In this document: piece by piece, positions 54,001 to 63,172 of the stretch
Numbering within the stretch: position 1 is the stretch's first letter
How the letters are laid out: every line of letters begins with the position of its first letter
Origin: Elusimicrobiota bacterium
GTDB lineage: Bacteria; Elusimicrobiota; Elusimicrobia; Elusimicrobiales; UBA9959
Reading direction: 5' to 3'
Assembly (NCBI GenBank): GCA_026388155.1
Contig: JAPLKI010000022.1
Coordinates: 186,001-250,000 of the forward strand
Length of the DNA: 64,000 bases
The notes under the pieces: model-generated
What the model was told of the DNA's origin: nothing
Seen by the model: the letters and a program-made list of their open reading frames with translations, nothing else
Database searches by the model: none
Translations under genes and position numbers: made by a program

Positions 54001-54420
54001 GACGAGGCATCGGGTAGGTGGACTCCGGTAGCGGGAACCGCGCACAACACCGCGGCCAACACGCTGACGGCTGCGGTAAATCATTTCTCGCTCTATTCCA
54101 TAAGAGCGCAGGCATCTTCGGCCCTCACGCTTGCCAACCTCAAGGCCTACCCGAATCCCTGCGACTTCAATAAAACCCCGTACCACTTGACCATAGTCGG
54201 CATTCCGACGGATGAAACAGCCCCCGCAATTTATATCTACAACTCGGCAGGCGAGCTGGTGCGCGTTTTAAAACGCGGCGCCGGCATTGACCCGCTTAAC
54301 GAAGCCTCGTGGGACGGCAGGGGCAAAGGGGGAGGCAGGGCCGCGAGCGGGCTTTATATTTATATGGTAAGGACGGAAAAATACGGCAATGGAAGCGGAA
54401 AGTTTTTTGTGAGCTGGTGA
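51070..54420 (+). CDS. Giant secreted M6-type metalloprotease with C-terminal sorting domain
   Basis: 1116 residues. Signal peptide about 1-34. An N-terminal prodomain-like region (EFHHWHEDESGYTVLKD) precedes the M6 catalytic domain (about 165-540). Zinc site CHETGHFLGLPDLYD has His342, Glu343 and His346 (HExxH). Two FN3-like repeats (about 552-770) resemble those of the giant C1A protease. Then comes a shared C-terminal region of about 350 residues with LKAYPNPCDFN, IYIYNSAGELVRVL, WDGRGKGGGRAASGLYIYMV and end GKFFVSW. This last part is the FlgD-Ig/type IX-like sorting domain. A porV-like gene follows 19 bp downstream. Extracellular protein degradation is likely. Confidence 0.88.
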   Translation: MKKRFNSMPRGFLDRSILLILGYLFLPAVSMGMPANPKPVEVMQSDGAKVKLILRGDEFHHWHEDESGYTVLKDTSTNNWVYAERDAKGSLRPGKYKAGVNNPASLGFLKHYMDSDKVRRATELRNKRDSSSAFHVFGSRTVTGARVSAAPAKTPILTGTMKNLVILAEFPDIPHTHTQAEFDALFNQAGYATDHALGSVKDYYHEVSYNNLTVQSVVTQWVTLPHNHDYYGANTAGQGTDIDPQQMVIDAINALAATGFNFTTVDGNGDGMVDGLDIIHSGRGEEWGGNDPNYIWSHEWELDTPVTKQGKTMQMYHTEPEVRGWDDDNTSWGLTRIGTICHETGHFLGLPDLYDTTGASAGIGAFCLMSGGSWNGPSDNGASPAHMSAWCKKTLGWATPAQLTMIGTDSLPRIEDNSGAMYMLQDASFPSTEYFLVENRQGYGFDAYLPGSSRGILVWHVDESMPDNSDKTHYLVDLEEAHGGVQILQTDPNATGEDSDYFRYGNKTIFGDSTDPNSKSYGGKNLKLLLKNISATGNPMSFDLGSTDTTPPANIAVVNDGLTADISITGSLTQLSANWTASSDSETGLYGYWYAIGTSQGANDVAGWTFNGTGLSGQFVTKTGLNLISGTTYYFGVKAENGVGLYSAVTWSNGQRVDLGSPTDIPYVNDGTGADIQYVSSLNTLSANWGASTYTGGSIDHYEYCIGTTPGAVNVAGWTSVGGNRAVTKTGLSLTDGNTYYFGVQAFTAVGHSGVALSDGQQVDVTSPTAKVIITSALPARPGAFSAKLIVNEANGLAGAPALKIAPGCGAAYNTALSWVTLSTWTVSSFIETYFSTGAACFVFSAADLAGNTGTVITSGGSFDIDTSISGAAGGTVANSDGFGVTVPAGDVSGNFFVTISTVAASLTDSADALSPGSVRLRVNDLVRDFSAKDALGGSIHSFSAPLTITLPYSDADADGRIDGDNIRVDLAWIYWLDEASGRWTPVAGTAHNTAANTLTAAVNHFSLYSIRAQASSALTLANLKAYPNPCDFNKTPYHLTIVGIPTDETAPAIYIYNSAGELVRVLKRGAGIDPLNEASWDGRGKGGGRAASGLYIYMVRTEKYGNGSGKFFVSW
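53374..54418 (+). repeat. Duplicated protease tail, copy 1
   Basis: This region (from TSPTAKVIITS to the C-terminus) is paralogous in order and length to 62109-63163. The encoded residues are largely identical: EANGLAGAPALKIAPGCGAA and SGAAGGTVANSDG match, for example. Together with the porV-like gene that follows, each copy forms a module of about 2 kb. Confidence 0.9.
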
Positions 54421-54439
54421 AAAGTAAGTTCCAGTTAAT

Positions 54440-55459
54440 ATGGTCAAGATAATCTCAGCGTGTATTATAGCTTTAAGCCCGGTTAGCGCACGGGCCGAGA
54501 CCGGCACTACCGCTATGCCTTTTTTAAAAATAGACTCGGGCGCCAGGGCCGCGGCTCTTGGCGGGGCTTACTCCGCGGCGGGCGACGACGCCGCCAGCGT
54601 TTTTTACAATCCGGCGGGCGCCGCGCTCGCTGACAGGAAAGAACTTGAACTTTCGCATAACGAGTGGCTTCAGGGGCTGCGGAACGAAAACCTGGCCTAT
54701 GTCCAACCGCTTGGCAAAAACTTTACGGCTTTTGGCGGCGCGAACGTGCTGCTAAGCGGCGCTATGAATAAATACGACGCTTCAGGGGGGAATACCGGCT
54801 CTTTCAATTCCCTGGAAGGAGCTTTTAGCCTGGGTCTTGCGGCTGGTCTTGGCGGGAACTGCTACGGAGCCGCCGCCTTGAAGACATTTTACCAGAAAGC
54901 TGATAAAAACAGCGCCTTCGCCTTTGGGGGGGATGCGGGACTGCTGAAAATTTATGGAGATTGGAGTTTTGGCGCGTCGGTCTCCAATCTGGGCGCTAAA
55001 CTGAAGCTTGGTTCCACCGCCTTTAGTCTGCCGCTTATTATACGGGCAGGCGCGGCAAACCGTTTGAACGAACAGTTTTTGCTTTCGGCGGATGCGGTGA
55101 AAGCGGGTGAGAGTCAGACCGCGTTCTGCGCGGGTGCCGAGGGCGAGTTTATGATCAGGGAAAACGAGGCTTTTTTTGTCAGGGCGGGGTATAAAAGCGG
55201 CAGGAGTCAGTACACCGGCCCCGGTTTTACGGCCGGCATCGGTATCAAAAACAATGATCTGCGCCTGGATTACGCCTTTTCCCCGTACGGCGACTTGGGA
55301 GACTCCCACAGGATAACGCTTTCTTTCCGTTTTGGCGTGACGCGGGAGGATATTCAGTCCACAAAAAAGTATCCGCGTCCTTCTCGCAAGCCGGCCGGAA
55401 AGCGCAACAAGCCGGCTGAAAAGAAAAAAGACAAAGAAGGCATTCCGCTGATATGGTAG
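54440..55459 (+). CDS. PorV/PorQ-like outer-membrane protein, copy 1
   Basis: 339 residues. Short signal peptide (1-19, ends VSARA). The family opening MPFLKIDSGARAAALGGAYSAAGDDAASVFYNPAGAA is clear, followed by barrel strands and a basic tail (KKYPRPSRKPAGKRNKPAEKKK). PorV is the outer-membrane shuttle of the type IX secretion system that carries substrates with a C-terminal sorting domain to the attachment complex; relatives also occur without a full T9SS. The gene lies 19 bp after the M6 protease gene. The lysine-rich end may contact peptidoglycan or partner proteins. Confidence 0.85.
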   Translation: MVKIISACIIALSPVSARAETGTTAMPFLKIDSGARAAALGGAYSAAGDDAASVFYNPAGAALADRKELELSHNEWLQGLRNENLAYVQPLGKNFTAFGGANVLLSGAMNKYDASGGNTGSFNSLEGAFSLGLAAGLGGNCYGAAALKTFYQKADKNSAFAFGGDAGLLKIYGDWSFGASVSNLGAKLKLGSTAFSLPLIIRAGAANRLNEQFLLSADAVKAGESQTAFCAGAEGEFMIRENEAFFVRAGYKSGRSQYTGPGFTAGIGIKNNDLRLDYAFSPYGDLGDSHRITLSFRFGVTREDIQSTKKYPRPSRKPAGKRNKPAEKKKDKEGIPLIW

Positions 55460-55474
55460 TAAGGGAGTAAAAAA

Positions 55475-55567
55475 GTCGTGGCGTCTAAGAGTCTTGGAGT
55501 CAGGGAGTATCTTTAGAGGAGATTTTTCAACAGACTCTATGACTCCCGACTCTCAGACTCTTGGATT
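55475..55567. repeat. Heptamer inverted-repeat hairpin (GAGTCTT type)
   Basis: Left arm from 55475: GTCGTGG, CGTCTAA, GAGTCTT, GGAGTCA, GGGAGTA. Right arm from 55533: GACTCTA, TGACTCC, CGACTCT, CAGACTC. The loop is about 23 nt. It follows the first porV-like gene by 15 bp. Confidence 0.83.
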
Positions 55568-55588
55568 TTCACTGTAATATTTCGCAAA

Positions 55589-55617
55589 TTGACAAATGCT
55601 GACACGCCATATATACT
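55589..55617 (+). promoter_or_regulatory. Consensus sigma-70 promoter of the C1A protease gene
   Basis: TTGACA at 55589-55594 and TATACT at 55612-55617 with a 17-bp spacer; leader of about 110 nt to the ATG at 55732. The leader contains GTTATGTCCCTAA, a motif seen elsewhere in reverse (near 978). Confidence 0.85.
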
Positions 55618-55731
55618 ATGAACATAGTGACAAGGCTTCTGTGCCCCTTAATATCGCGCCGGCTTGTCTGCCACCGGGGCGGTGTTGAGCGGTAGTGTTA
55701 TGTCCCTAACCGCGGAGCTATGGTTTTTTAA

Positions 55732-58700
55732 ATGAAGACCTTTTCCAAAACGGTTTTTACAGCGATCACGGCGCGTTCAGCCGCGCGTGGTTTATTCTTT
55801 GCCACCGCAGCCGCTTTTTCGATGCTCCTTCCCTCCGCGCTCATCGCCCAGAGTGCAGTTCCTTCCTCCGCGCCGCTTAACCCTAAGTTCGTGGCTTATA
55901 TGGCCGCCTCGTCCGGCAAGCAGCAGCGGGTGAAAGCAGTTTCAGGTTCCAGTCATACATTGGGTTTACTTCCTGCGCCGTTCGACTTTTCGTACATGAA
56001 AGGCCGGCACCCCGCGCTCAAGGGGGGGGCTCATGTGCCCAAGTTGGGATACGATTCCACCTATGACCTAAGGAGTCTCGGTAAAGTCTCCTCTGTTAAG
56101 GACCAGGGCGGCTGCGGTTCATGCTGGGCTTTTGCAACCATGGCGTCTCTTGAATCCCGCCTGCTTCCGGGTGAATCGCGGGATTTCTCCGAAAATAACC
56201 TTAAAAACACGTCCGGCTTCGATTACGCCCCCTGCGACGGAGGGGAGTATGCAATGGCAACGGCATACCTGGCCAGGTGGAGCGGTCCTTGGAACGAAAC
56301 GGCCGATCCATACGTTATTACGGAAAATAAACAGGCCCCCATATACCCTTCCCCCAACACCCAGAAGCATCTGCAGGAGGCCCTCTTTCTTCCGGACAGG
56401 TCCGGCCCTGCCGATAACGACAATATAAAATACGCATTGACCGCTTACGGAGCGGTGTTTACCTCGATCTATATGAATGAGGATGACCCCAACTACTCCG
56501 ACTACTATGATCCCGCCAACAAGTCCTATTATTACAACGGCGCCGCCGACACCGACCATTCCGTTACCATAGTCGGCTGGGACGATAATTTTGACAAGAA
56601 CAAGTTTAAAACTGTGCCGGCCGGCAACGGCGCCTTTATTGTCAAGAACTCCTGGGGCGCCGGCTGGGGCGACAGCGGCTATTTTTATATATCGTATTAC
56701 GACGCGGGCCTGAAGCAGAATACCGCTTTCTCGGTGGCCGAGTCCACCGGCAACTATAACAGGACTTACCAGTATGACCCGCTGGGCCAGACTTCAGCCA
56801 CAGGCTACGGCACCAATACGGCCTGGTTTTCAAATGTGTTTACCGCGGCTGAAAATAACACCCAGGTGACCGCCGTAGGTTTTTATACCCTGGCTGTGGA
56901 TTCAGCCTATGACATATACGTTTACCGCGGCGTCACAGCCGGCAACCCGCGCTCCGGCACTCTGATCTCCAGCCAGCCAGGAGGGTCGCAGCCCTATGCC
57001 GGCTATCATACTGTTCCTCTTGCCACCACAGTGGCGCTGACCAGCGGCCAAAAATTTTCAGTAGTAATAAAGATGACCACCCCCGGCTATAATTTCCCTA
57101 TCCCTATGGAATTACCCATAACCTCCCCCAGCCCGTCCTATTCCAGCGGCGCGACGGCCCATGCGGGAGAAAGTTATATCAGTGAGTTAGGCAGCGTATG
57201 GACGGATCTTATTACGCCAAATCCCAACGCCAACGTCAATATAAAGGCTTTCACTTCCGACACCACGCCCCCGTCCAACATAACCACCGTCAACGACGGT
57301 TTATCCACCGACATTACTTATGTTAACTCCCTCAGCCAACTGTCGGCCAACTGGACGGCGTCCGTGGACGCCGAAAGCGGGATACGGCGCTACTTGTACG
57401 CCATCGGCAACACGCTCGGAGGGAACGACGTTCTAGATTGGACTGACAACGGCAACAATACTTCCGTGACACAAACAGGGCTTATCCTTACCAACGGGCA
57501 AATATACTACTTCAAGGTAAAAGCGGAGAACTGGGCAGGGATGTCCTCCGCTGTCACTAATTCCAACGGGCAGACTACAGATAACACCGCTCCTTCAACC
57601 CCGGCGTTCATAAACGACGGCACGGGGGCTGACATAGCCTGGACAGGCTTCCCATCGCAGTTGTCCGCGAACTGGGCCGCCAGTTCCGACGCGCAGAGCG
57701 GCATAGCTAAATATTGGTACGCAATAGGCCACTCGCCTGGCGCGGCTGACGTATTGGGTTGGACTGACAACGGCAACAAAACTTATGTCACGAAGACGGG
57801 TCTGCCCTTGGTGGACGGGTATCCATATTATTTTACGGTAAAAGCGGAGAACGGAGAGGGCCTGCAGTCCGACGCGGTGAATTCCGACGGCCAGACGGTG
57901 GATGAGACCGCCCCGTCAAACCCCGGAGCGGTCAATGACGGCATGGGGGCGGATATAACATATGCGAATTCAAACACTCAATTATCGGCCAACTGGATAG
58001 CCGCGACAGACGCGCAGAGCGGGATAGGCAGATATTGGTACGCAATAGGCACCACCGCGGGGGGCACGAATGTAGTTAATTGGACCGACAACGGCATTCA
58101 TACTTCTACTACAGCGGCCGGTCTGACCCTGGCTAACGGGCAGATATACTATTTCACGATCAAGGCGGAAAACGGGGCGGGCCTGCCGTCCGGCGCGGTG
58201 AGTTCCAACGGCCAGAAGGTGGACACCACTTTCCCTTCCGCCCCCGGCGCGGTCATTGACGGCACTGGAGTTGGTGATATAACCTATGTGAATTCAAGCA
58301 CGCAGCTGTCCGCCCACTGGACAGGCGCTGCGGACGCAGAGAGCGGTATAGCCAGATATTGGTACGCGATAGGCACCACCGCGGGGGGCACGGATACCCT
58401 GGATTGGACCGACAATGGCTCCAACATTTCTGTTTCAACGGCGGGGTTGAGTCTGACGAACGGGGTGACCTATTACTTTACCGTTAAAGCCGAGAACGGC
58501 TCGGGACTGCAATCCACTCCGGTAAACTCCAACGGCCAGACCGTGGATATTACGGCGCCTTCCAGCCCCGCGCCCGTAAACGACGGCACGGGGGACGATA
58601 TCTCCGAAACCGGCATCCCGAATCAGTTGTCCGCAAATTGGGCCGCCAGTTCCGACGCGGAGAGCGGCATAGTCAGATATTGGTACGCGATAGGCACCAC

Positions 58701-61700
58701 TGCGGGGGTCACGGATACCTTGGATTGGACCGACAATGGAACCAGCACTTCTGTTACTAAGACCGGCCTGAGCGGCCTGGTCAACGGCGTAATATATTAC
58801 TTCACGGTCAAGGCGGAGAACGGCGCGGGGCTGCAGACTACGCCGGTAAACTCCAACGGCCAGCTAATGAACGTAGATGTCACGCCGCCAACCAATCCGG
58901 CCCAGGTCAGGGACGGCGCCGGAGCCGATATTGACTGGTCCGGCTCTCTGACCCGGCTGTCGGCCAACTGGGATCCCAGTTCCGATCCACAGACTGGTAT
59001 AGCCAAATACTGGTACGCGATAGGCACCACTGCGGGGGGCACGGATGTAGTGGCTTGGACCGACAACGGCACTAATACCTCTACTACAACTACCGGCCTG
59101 AGCCTGAGCAACGGGCAGATATATTATTTCACGGTCAAGGCGGTGAACGGCGCGGGGCTGTGGTCCGGCGTGGTGAATTCCAACGGCCAGACGGTAGATA
59201 TTACCGCCCCGTCGCTTCCCGGCGCGGTCAATGACGGCACGGGGGCGGATATAACCTATGCGAACTCAAACACGCAGCTGTCCGCCAACTGGACAGGCGC
59301 GACAGATGATCAGAGCGGAATAGCCAGATATTGGTACGCGATAGGCACCACCGCGGGGGGAACGGAGGTGACAGACTGGATAGATAACGGTCCCAACATT
59401 TCTGTTACAAGGTCCGGGCTGAACCTGACCAACGGGCATATATATTACTTCACGGTAAAAGCGGAAAATGGGGCGGGGCTGCCTTCCAGCGCGGTGAATT
59501 CCAACGGCCAGAAGGTGGACACGACCGCCCCGTCAAACCCCGGCGCGGTCAATGACGGAGCGGGGGCGGACATAACTTATACGAATTCCATCACGCAGCT
59601 GTCCGCCAACTGGACAGCCGCGACAGACGCGGAGAGCGGAATAGCCATGTACTGGTACGCGATAGGCACCGCTCCGGGAGGCGCGGATGTTTTGTGGTGG
59701 ACGGACAACGGCGCCGGTATGTCCGTCACAGAGAACGGGCTGGACCTGACTACCGGTGTAACCTATTACTTTACTGTTTATGCCGAGAACGGCGCTGGGT
59801 TGCCGGGCTTAGCCGCCAATTCCGACGGCGTAACTGTTGACACTACTCCGCCTTCCAATATCTGGGCCGTAAATGACGGCACGGGAACCGATATAGCCGA
59901 AACCGGTATCCCGACCCAGTTGTCGGCCAACTGGACCGCCGGTATCGACACGCAGAGCGGGATAGCCATGTACAGGTACGCGATAGGTACCACTACGGGG
60001 AGCACCGACGTGACAGGCGGCTGGAGGAATAACGGCACTATTACTTCTACTACAACAACCGGTCTGACCCTGACAGACGGCGTGACCTACTACTTCACGG
60101 TCAAGGCGGTGAACGGCGTCGGGCTGGAGTCCTCCTCCACCACCTCCAACGGCCAGTGGCTGAACACGGATGTCACGCCGCCCTCCAATGTGGCCCAGGT
60201 AAGGGACGGTACAGGAGCCGACACCGCCTGGTCCGGCTTTTCGGATCAACTGTCGGCCAACTGGGACCCAGGTTTCGACGCGGAGAGCGGCATAGCCGAA
60301 TACTGGTACGCTATAGGCACCACTGCGGGAGACACGGATACCCTGGTGTGGACCGATAACGGCAACAGCACCTCCGTTACAAGTACATCCTTGATCCTGA
60401 CTTTCGGGCAGAAATACTACTTCACGGTAAAAGCGAAGAACGGCGCCGGGCTCTGGTCCGGCGTAACGAATTCCGACGGCCAGACGGTGGACACGACCGC
60501 CCCGTCAACCCCCGGCGCGGTCAATGACGGCACGGGGGGGGATATAACTTATACGACTTCCACCACGCAATTGTCGGCCAACTGGACCGCCGCGACAGAC
60601 GCGGAGAGCGATATAGCCAGATATTGGTACGCGATAAGCACCACCGTCGGCGGCACTAATGTGGTGAACTGGACTGACAACGGCACTAACACTTCTACTA
60701 CAACTACGGGGCTGAGCCTGGCGAACGGCGTGACCTATTACTTTACTATTAAGGCTGAGAACGGCGCCGGGTTGCAGTCCGGCGCGGCAAATTCCAACGG
60801 CCAGACGGTGGACACGACCGCCCCGTCAAACCCCGGCGCGGTAAATGACGGTGCGGGAGCGGATATAACTTATGTGAATTCCACCACGCAACTGTCGGCC
60901 AACTGGACAGCCGCGGCAGACGTTCAGAGCGGGATAGCCAGATATTGGTACGCGATAGGCACCACCACTGTGGGGAGCACGGATTTTCTGGGGTGGACTG
61001 ACAACGGCGCCAACACTTCCACTACAACTACGGGGCTGAACCTGGTGAACGGCGCGACCTATTACTTTACCGTTAAAGCCGAGAACGGCGCGGGGCTGCA
61101 GTCCGATGTATCCAACTCAAACGGCCAGACGGTGGATACGACCGCCCCGTCAAACCCCGGAGCGGTCAATGACGGTACGGGGCAAGATATAAATTATGTT
61201 AACTCCCTCAGCCAGCTGTCCGCCAACTGGATAGCCGCTGCCGACGCTCAGAGCGGGATAGCCAGATATTGGTATGCGATAAGCTCCACCACCGCGGGGG
61301 GCACGGATTTTGTGGGGTGGACGGACAACGGCGCCAACATATCTGTTTCAACGGCGGGGCTCAGCCTGACGGACGGAGTGACCTATTACTTTACCGTTAA
61401 AGCCGAGAATGGCGTAGGCCTGCAATCCGGTGTTTCCAACTCGAACGGCCAGGTGGTGACTTTGGATTTCACTCCGCCGACAAACGTGGCCCAGGTCAGG
61501 GACGGCACCGGAGCCGACGCCGCCTGGTCCAACTCGCTTACCCAGTTGTCGGCCAATTGGGACTCGAGCTCCGCTCCGCAGAGCGGCATAGCCGGCTACT
61601 GGTACGCTATCGGCACCACGGTGGGCGGGACTAACGTGGCGGGCTGGACTGATAACGGCAACAACACTTCCGTTACCAGGACCGGGCTGTACCTGACGAA

Positions 61701-63165
61701 CGGCGCTACCTATTATTTCGGGGTTAAGGCGGAAAACCTGGTGGGCGTTTACTCCGATGTTACCTGGTCCAACGGGCAAATATTAGATACAAGTTCCCCC
61801 GCGGATATCACTTATGTTTACGACGGCACGGGCTCCGACATAGATTATATTTCTTCTTTGAACACGCTGTCAGCCCATTGGGGGGCTTCCGCCCATCCCA
61901 GCGGTATTAACCGTTATGAAGTCGCTATCGGCACATTCACGGGAGGCCTGAACGTGAAGGATTGGACCGCCAACGGGGTGGCGCTCAGCACCACTGTCGC
62001 CGGTCTTGCTTTGACCGAGAGCACAACTTATTATTTTTCAGTGAAAGCGTACAGTAACAGCGGCTCTTCTTCCGCCGTGAAAGTATCCGACGGCCAGATG
62101 GTGGATATTACAAGCCCCACGGCTACGGTGATAATTACCTCCGTCCAGCCTGCCACACTCGGCGTTTTCAGCGCGAAGCTGATAATTACCGAAGCCAACG
62201 GCCTGGCCGGCGCGCCCGCGCTTAAAATCGCTCCCGGCTGCGGCGCGGCTTATAACACGAATGTCTCCTATCTGGCCTATTCCACCTGGACGGTTTCCTC
62301 TTTCATAGAAACTTATTTTTCCACCGGCGCCGCCTGCTTTGTGCTTTCCGCCGCCGATCTGGCCGGAAATATCGGCACGGTGATAACATCAGGCGGAAGT
62401 TTCAATATTGACACTGCCATTTCCGGCGCGGCCGGCGGCACGGTGGCGAACAGCGATGGCTGCGGCGTGAGCGTACCGGCCGGGGATGTCAGCGGAAACT
62501 TTTTTGTAACTATCTCAACCGTGGCATCCTCTCTGACCGACCCGGCTGACGCCTTAAGTCCCGGTTCGGTAAAGCTGCACGTAAATGATCTTGTAAGGGA
62601 TTTCTCCGCCAAAAGCGAGCTTGACGCGCAAATACATAATTTCCCCGCGCCCCCTACGATAACTATGGCTTATCCGGATGCCGACGCGGACGGCATGGTA
62701 GACGGCGACAATGTCCGTGAGGACCTGACCTGGATTTATTGGCTGGACGAAGTATCGGGCAGCTGGGTGCCGCTGCCGGGAGTCAGTCACGATTATAGCG
62801 CCAACACCTTATCGGCGGATGTCAACCATTTCTCGGTCTATTCAATAAGGGTAAAGTCAGTTTCCGGGCTTACGTTCTCGAACCTGAGGGTTTATCCGAA
62901 TCCCTGCGACTTCAATAAAACCCCTTACCGCTTAACCATAGCCGGCATTCCGCAGGATGAAACAGCCCCCGCAGTTTACATCTACAACTCGGCAGGCGAG
63001 CTGGTGCGCGTTTTAAAACCCGGCGACGGCATCGATCCGATTAATGAGGCCTTGTGGGACGGAAGGCTTAAAGGGGGGGGGAAGGCCGCGAGCGGGCTTT
63101 ATATTTACCTGGTAAAGACTAAAAAATACGGTAAGGGAAGCGGAAAATTTTTTGTGCGCTGGTAA
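55732..63165 (+). CDS. Giant secreted C1A (papain-like) protease with 15 FN3-like repeats and C-terminal sorting domain
   Basis: 2477 residues. N-terminal signal/anchor about 1-40, prodomain, then the catalytic domain (about 108-340). Oxyanion Gln125 and nucleophile Cys131 are in QGGCGSCWAF, His276 in DHSVTIVGWDD and Asn306 in VKNSWGAGWG: a complete papain triad. A beta-domain follows (about 345-505), then 15 FN3-like repeats (about 510-2126). The last 350 residues are the same tail as in the M6 protease, ending YPNPCDFN, IYNSAGELVRVL, ASGLYIYLV, GKFFVRW. It is predicted to be exported by a type IX-like route with the downstream PorV. Runs of eight or nine G occur at 56022, 60534 and 63073. 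A chagasin-type inhibitor is encoded at 25689. Confidence 0.9.
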   Translation: MKTFSKTVFTAITARSAARGLFFATAAAFSMLLPSALIAQSAVPSSAPLNPKFVAYMAASSGKQQRVKAVSGSSHTLGLLPAPFDFSYMKGRHPALKGGAHVPKLGYDSTYDLRSLGKVSSVKDQGGCGSCWAFATMASLESRLLPGESRDFSENNLKNTSGFDYAPCDGGEYAMATAYLARWSGPWNETADPYVITENKQAPIYPSPNTQKHLQEALFLPDRSGPADNDNIKYALTAYGAVFTSIYMNEDDPNYSDYYDPANKSYYYNGAADTDHSVTIVGWDDNFDKNKFKTVPAGNGAFIVKNSWGAGWGDSGYFYISYYDAGLKQNTAFSVAESTGNYNRTYQYDPLGQTSATGYGTNTAWFSNVFTAAENNTQVTAVGFYTLAVDSAYDIYVYRGVTAGNPRSGTLISSQPGGSQPYAGYHTVPLATTVALTSGQKFSVVIKMTTPGYNFPIPMELPITSPSPSYSSGATAHAGESYISELGSVWTDLITPNPNANVNIKAFTSDTTPPSNITTVNDGLSTDITYVNSLSQLSANWTASVDAESGIRRYLYAIGNTLGGNDVLDWTDNGNNTSVTQTGLILTNGQIYYFKVKAENWAGMSSAVTNSNGQTTDNTAPSTPAFINDGTGADIAWTGFPSQLSANWAASSDAQSGIAKYWYAIGHSPGAADVLGWTDNGNKTYVTKTGLPLVDGYPYYFTVKAENGEGLQSDAVNSDGQTVDETAPSNPGAVNDGMGADITYANSNTQLSANWIAATDAQSGIGRYWYAIGTTAGGTNVVNWTDNGIHTSTTAAGLTLANGQIYYFTIKAENGAGLPSGAVSSNGQKVDTTFPSAPGAVIDGTGVGDITYVNSSTQLSAHWTGAADAESGIARYWYAIGTTAGGTDTLDWTDNGSNISVSTAGLSLTNGVTYYFTVKAENGSGLQSTPVNSNGQTVDITAPSSPAPVNDGTGDDISETGIPNQLSANWAASSDAESGIVRYWYAIGTTAGVTDTLDWTDNGTSTSVTKTGLSGLVNGVIYYFTVKAENGAGLQTTPVNSNGQLMNVDVTPPTNPAQVRDGAGADIDWSGSLTRLSANWDPSSDPQTGIAKYWYAIGTTAGGTDVVAWTDNGTNTSTTTTGLSLSNGQIYYFTVKAVNGAGLWSGVVNSNGQTVDITAPSLPGAVNDGTGADITYANSNTQLSANWTGATDDQSGIARYWYAIGTTAGGTEVTDWIDNGPNISVTRSGLNLTNGHIYYFTVKAENGAGLPSSAVNSNGQKVDTTAPSNPGAVNDGAGADITYTNSITQLSANWTAATDAESGIAMYWYAIGTAPGGADVLWWTDNGAGMSVTENGLDLTTGVTYYFTVYAENGAGLPGLAANSDGVTVDTTPPSNIWAVNDGTGTDIAETGIPTQLSANWTAGIDTQSGIAMYRYAIGTTTGSTDVTGGWRNNGTITSTTTTGLTLTDGVTYYFTVKAVNGVGLESSSTTSNGQWLNTDVTPPSNVAQVRDGTGADTAWSGFSDQLSANWDPGFDAESGIAEYWYAIGTTAGDTDTLVWTDNGNSTSVTSTSLILTFGQKYYFTVKAKNGAGLWSGVTNSDGQTVDTTAPSTPGAVNDGTGGDITYTTSTTQLSANWTAATDAESDIARYWYAISTTVGGTNVVNWTDNGTNTSTTTTGLSLANGVTYYFTIKAENGAGLQSGAANSNGQTVDTTAPSNPGAVNDGAGADITYVNSTTQLSANWTAAADVQSGIARYWYAIGTTTVGSTDFLGWTDNGANTSTTTTGLNLVNGATYYFTVKAENGAGLQSDVSNSNGQTVDTTAPSNPGAVNDGTGQDINYVNSLSQLSANWIAAADAQSGIARYWYAISSTTAGGTDFVGWTDNGANISVSTAGLSLTDGVTYYFTVKAENGVGLQSGVSNSNGQVVTLDFTPPTNVAQVRDGTGADAAWSNSLTQLSANWDSSSAPQSGIAGYWYAIGTTVGGTNVAGWTDNGNNTSVTRTGLYLTNGATYYFGVKAENLVGVYSDVTWSNGQILDTSSPADITYVYDGTGSDIDYISSLNTLSAHWGASAHPSGINRYEVAIGTFTGGLNVKDWTANGVALSTTVAGLALTESTTYYFSVKAYSNSGSSSAVKVSDGQMVDITSPTATVIITSVQPATLGVFSAKLIITEANGLAGAPALKIAPGCGAAYNTNVSYLAYSTWTVSSFIETYFSTGAACFVLSAADLAGNIGTVITSGGSFNIDTAISGAAGGTVANSDGCGVSVPAGDVSGNFFVTISTVASSLTDPADALSPGSVKLHVNDLVRDFSAKSELDAQIHNFPAPPTITMAYPDADADGMVDGDNVREDLTWIYWLDEVSGSWVPLPGVSHDYSANTLSADVNHFSVYSIRVKSVSGLTFSNLRVYPNPCDFNKTPYRLTIAGIPQDETAPAVYIYNSAGELVRVLKPGDGIDPINEALWDGRLKGGGKAASGLYIYLVKTKKYGKGSGKFFVRW
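57262..62109 (+). repeat. Array of 15 FN3-like repeats (about 321 bp each)
   Basis: Each unit encodes about 107 residues of the form NDGTGADITY, QLSANWTAATDAESGIARYWYAIGTTAGG, TDNG, TGLxLxNG, YYFTVKAENGAGL, SNGQTVDTTAPSNPGA. Repeats 1-14 are close; repeat 15 is more diverged and resembles the second FN3-like repeat of the M6 protease. The codon-level similarity suggests ongoing homogenisation and probable copy-number variation. Confidence 0.9.
62109..63163 (+). repeat. Duplicated protease tail, copy 2
   Basis: Paralogue of 53374-54418. It contains a run of nine G at 63073-63081, where copy 1 has GGGGGAGG, inside the sorting domain. Confidence 0.9.
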
Positions 63166-63172
63166 GAAGGGA

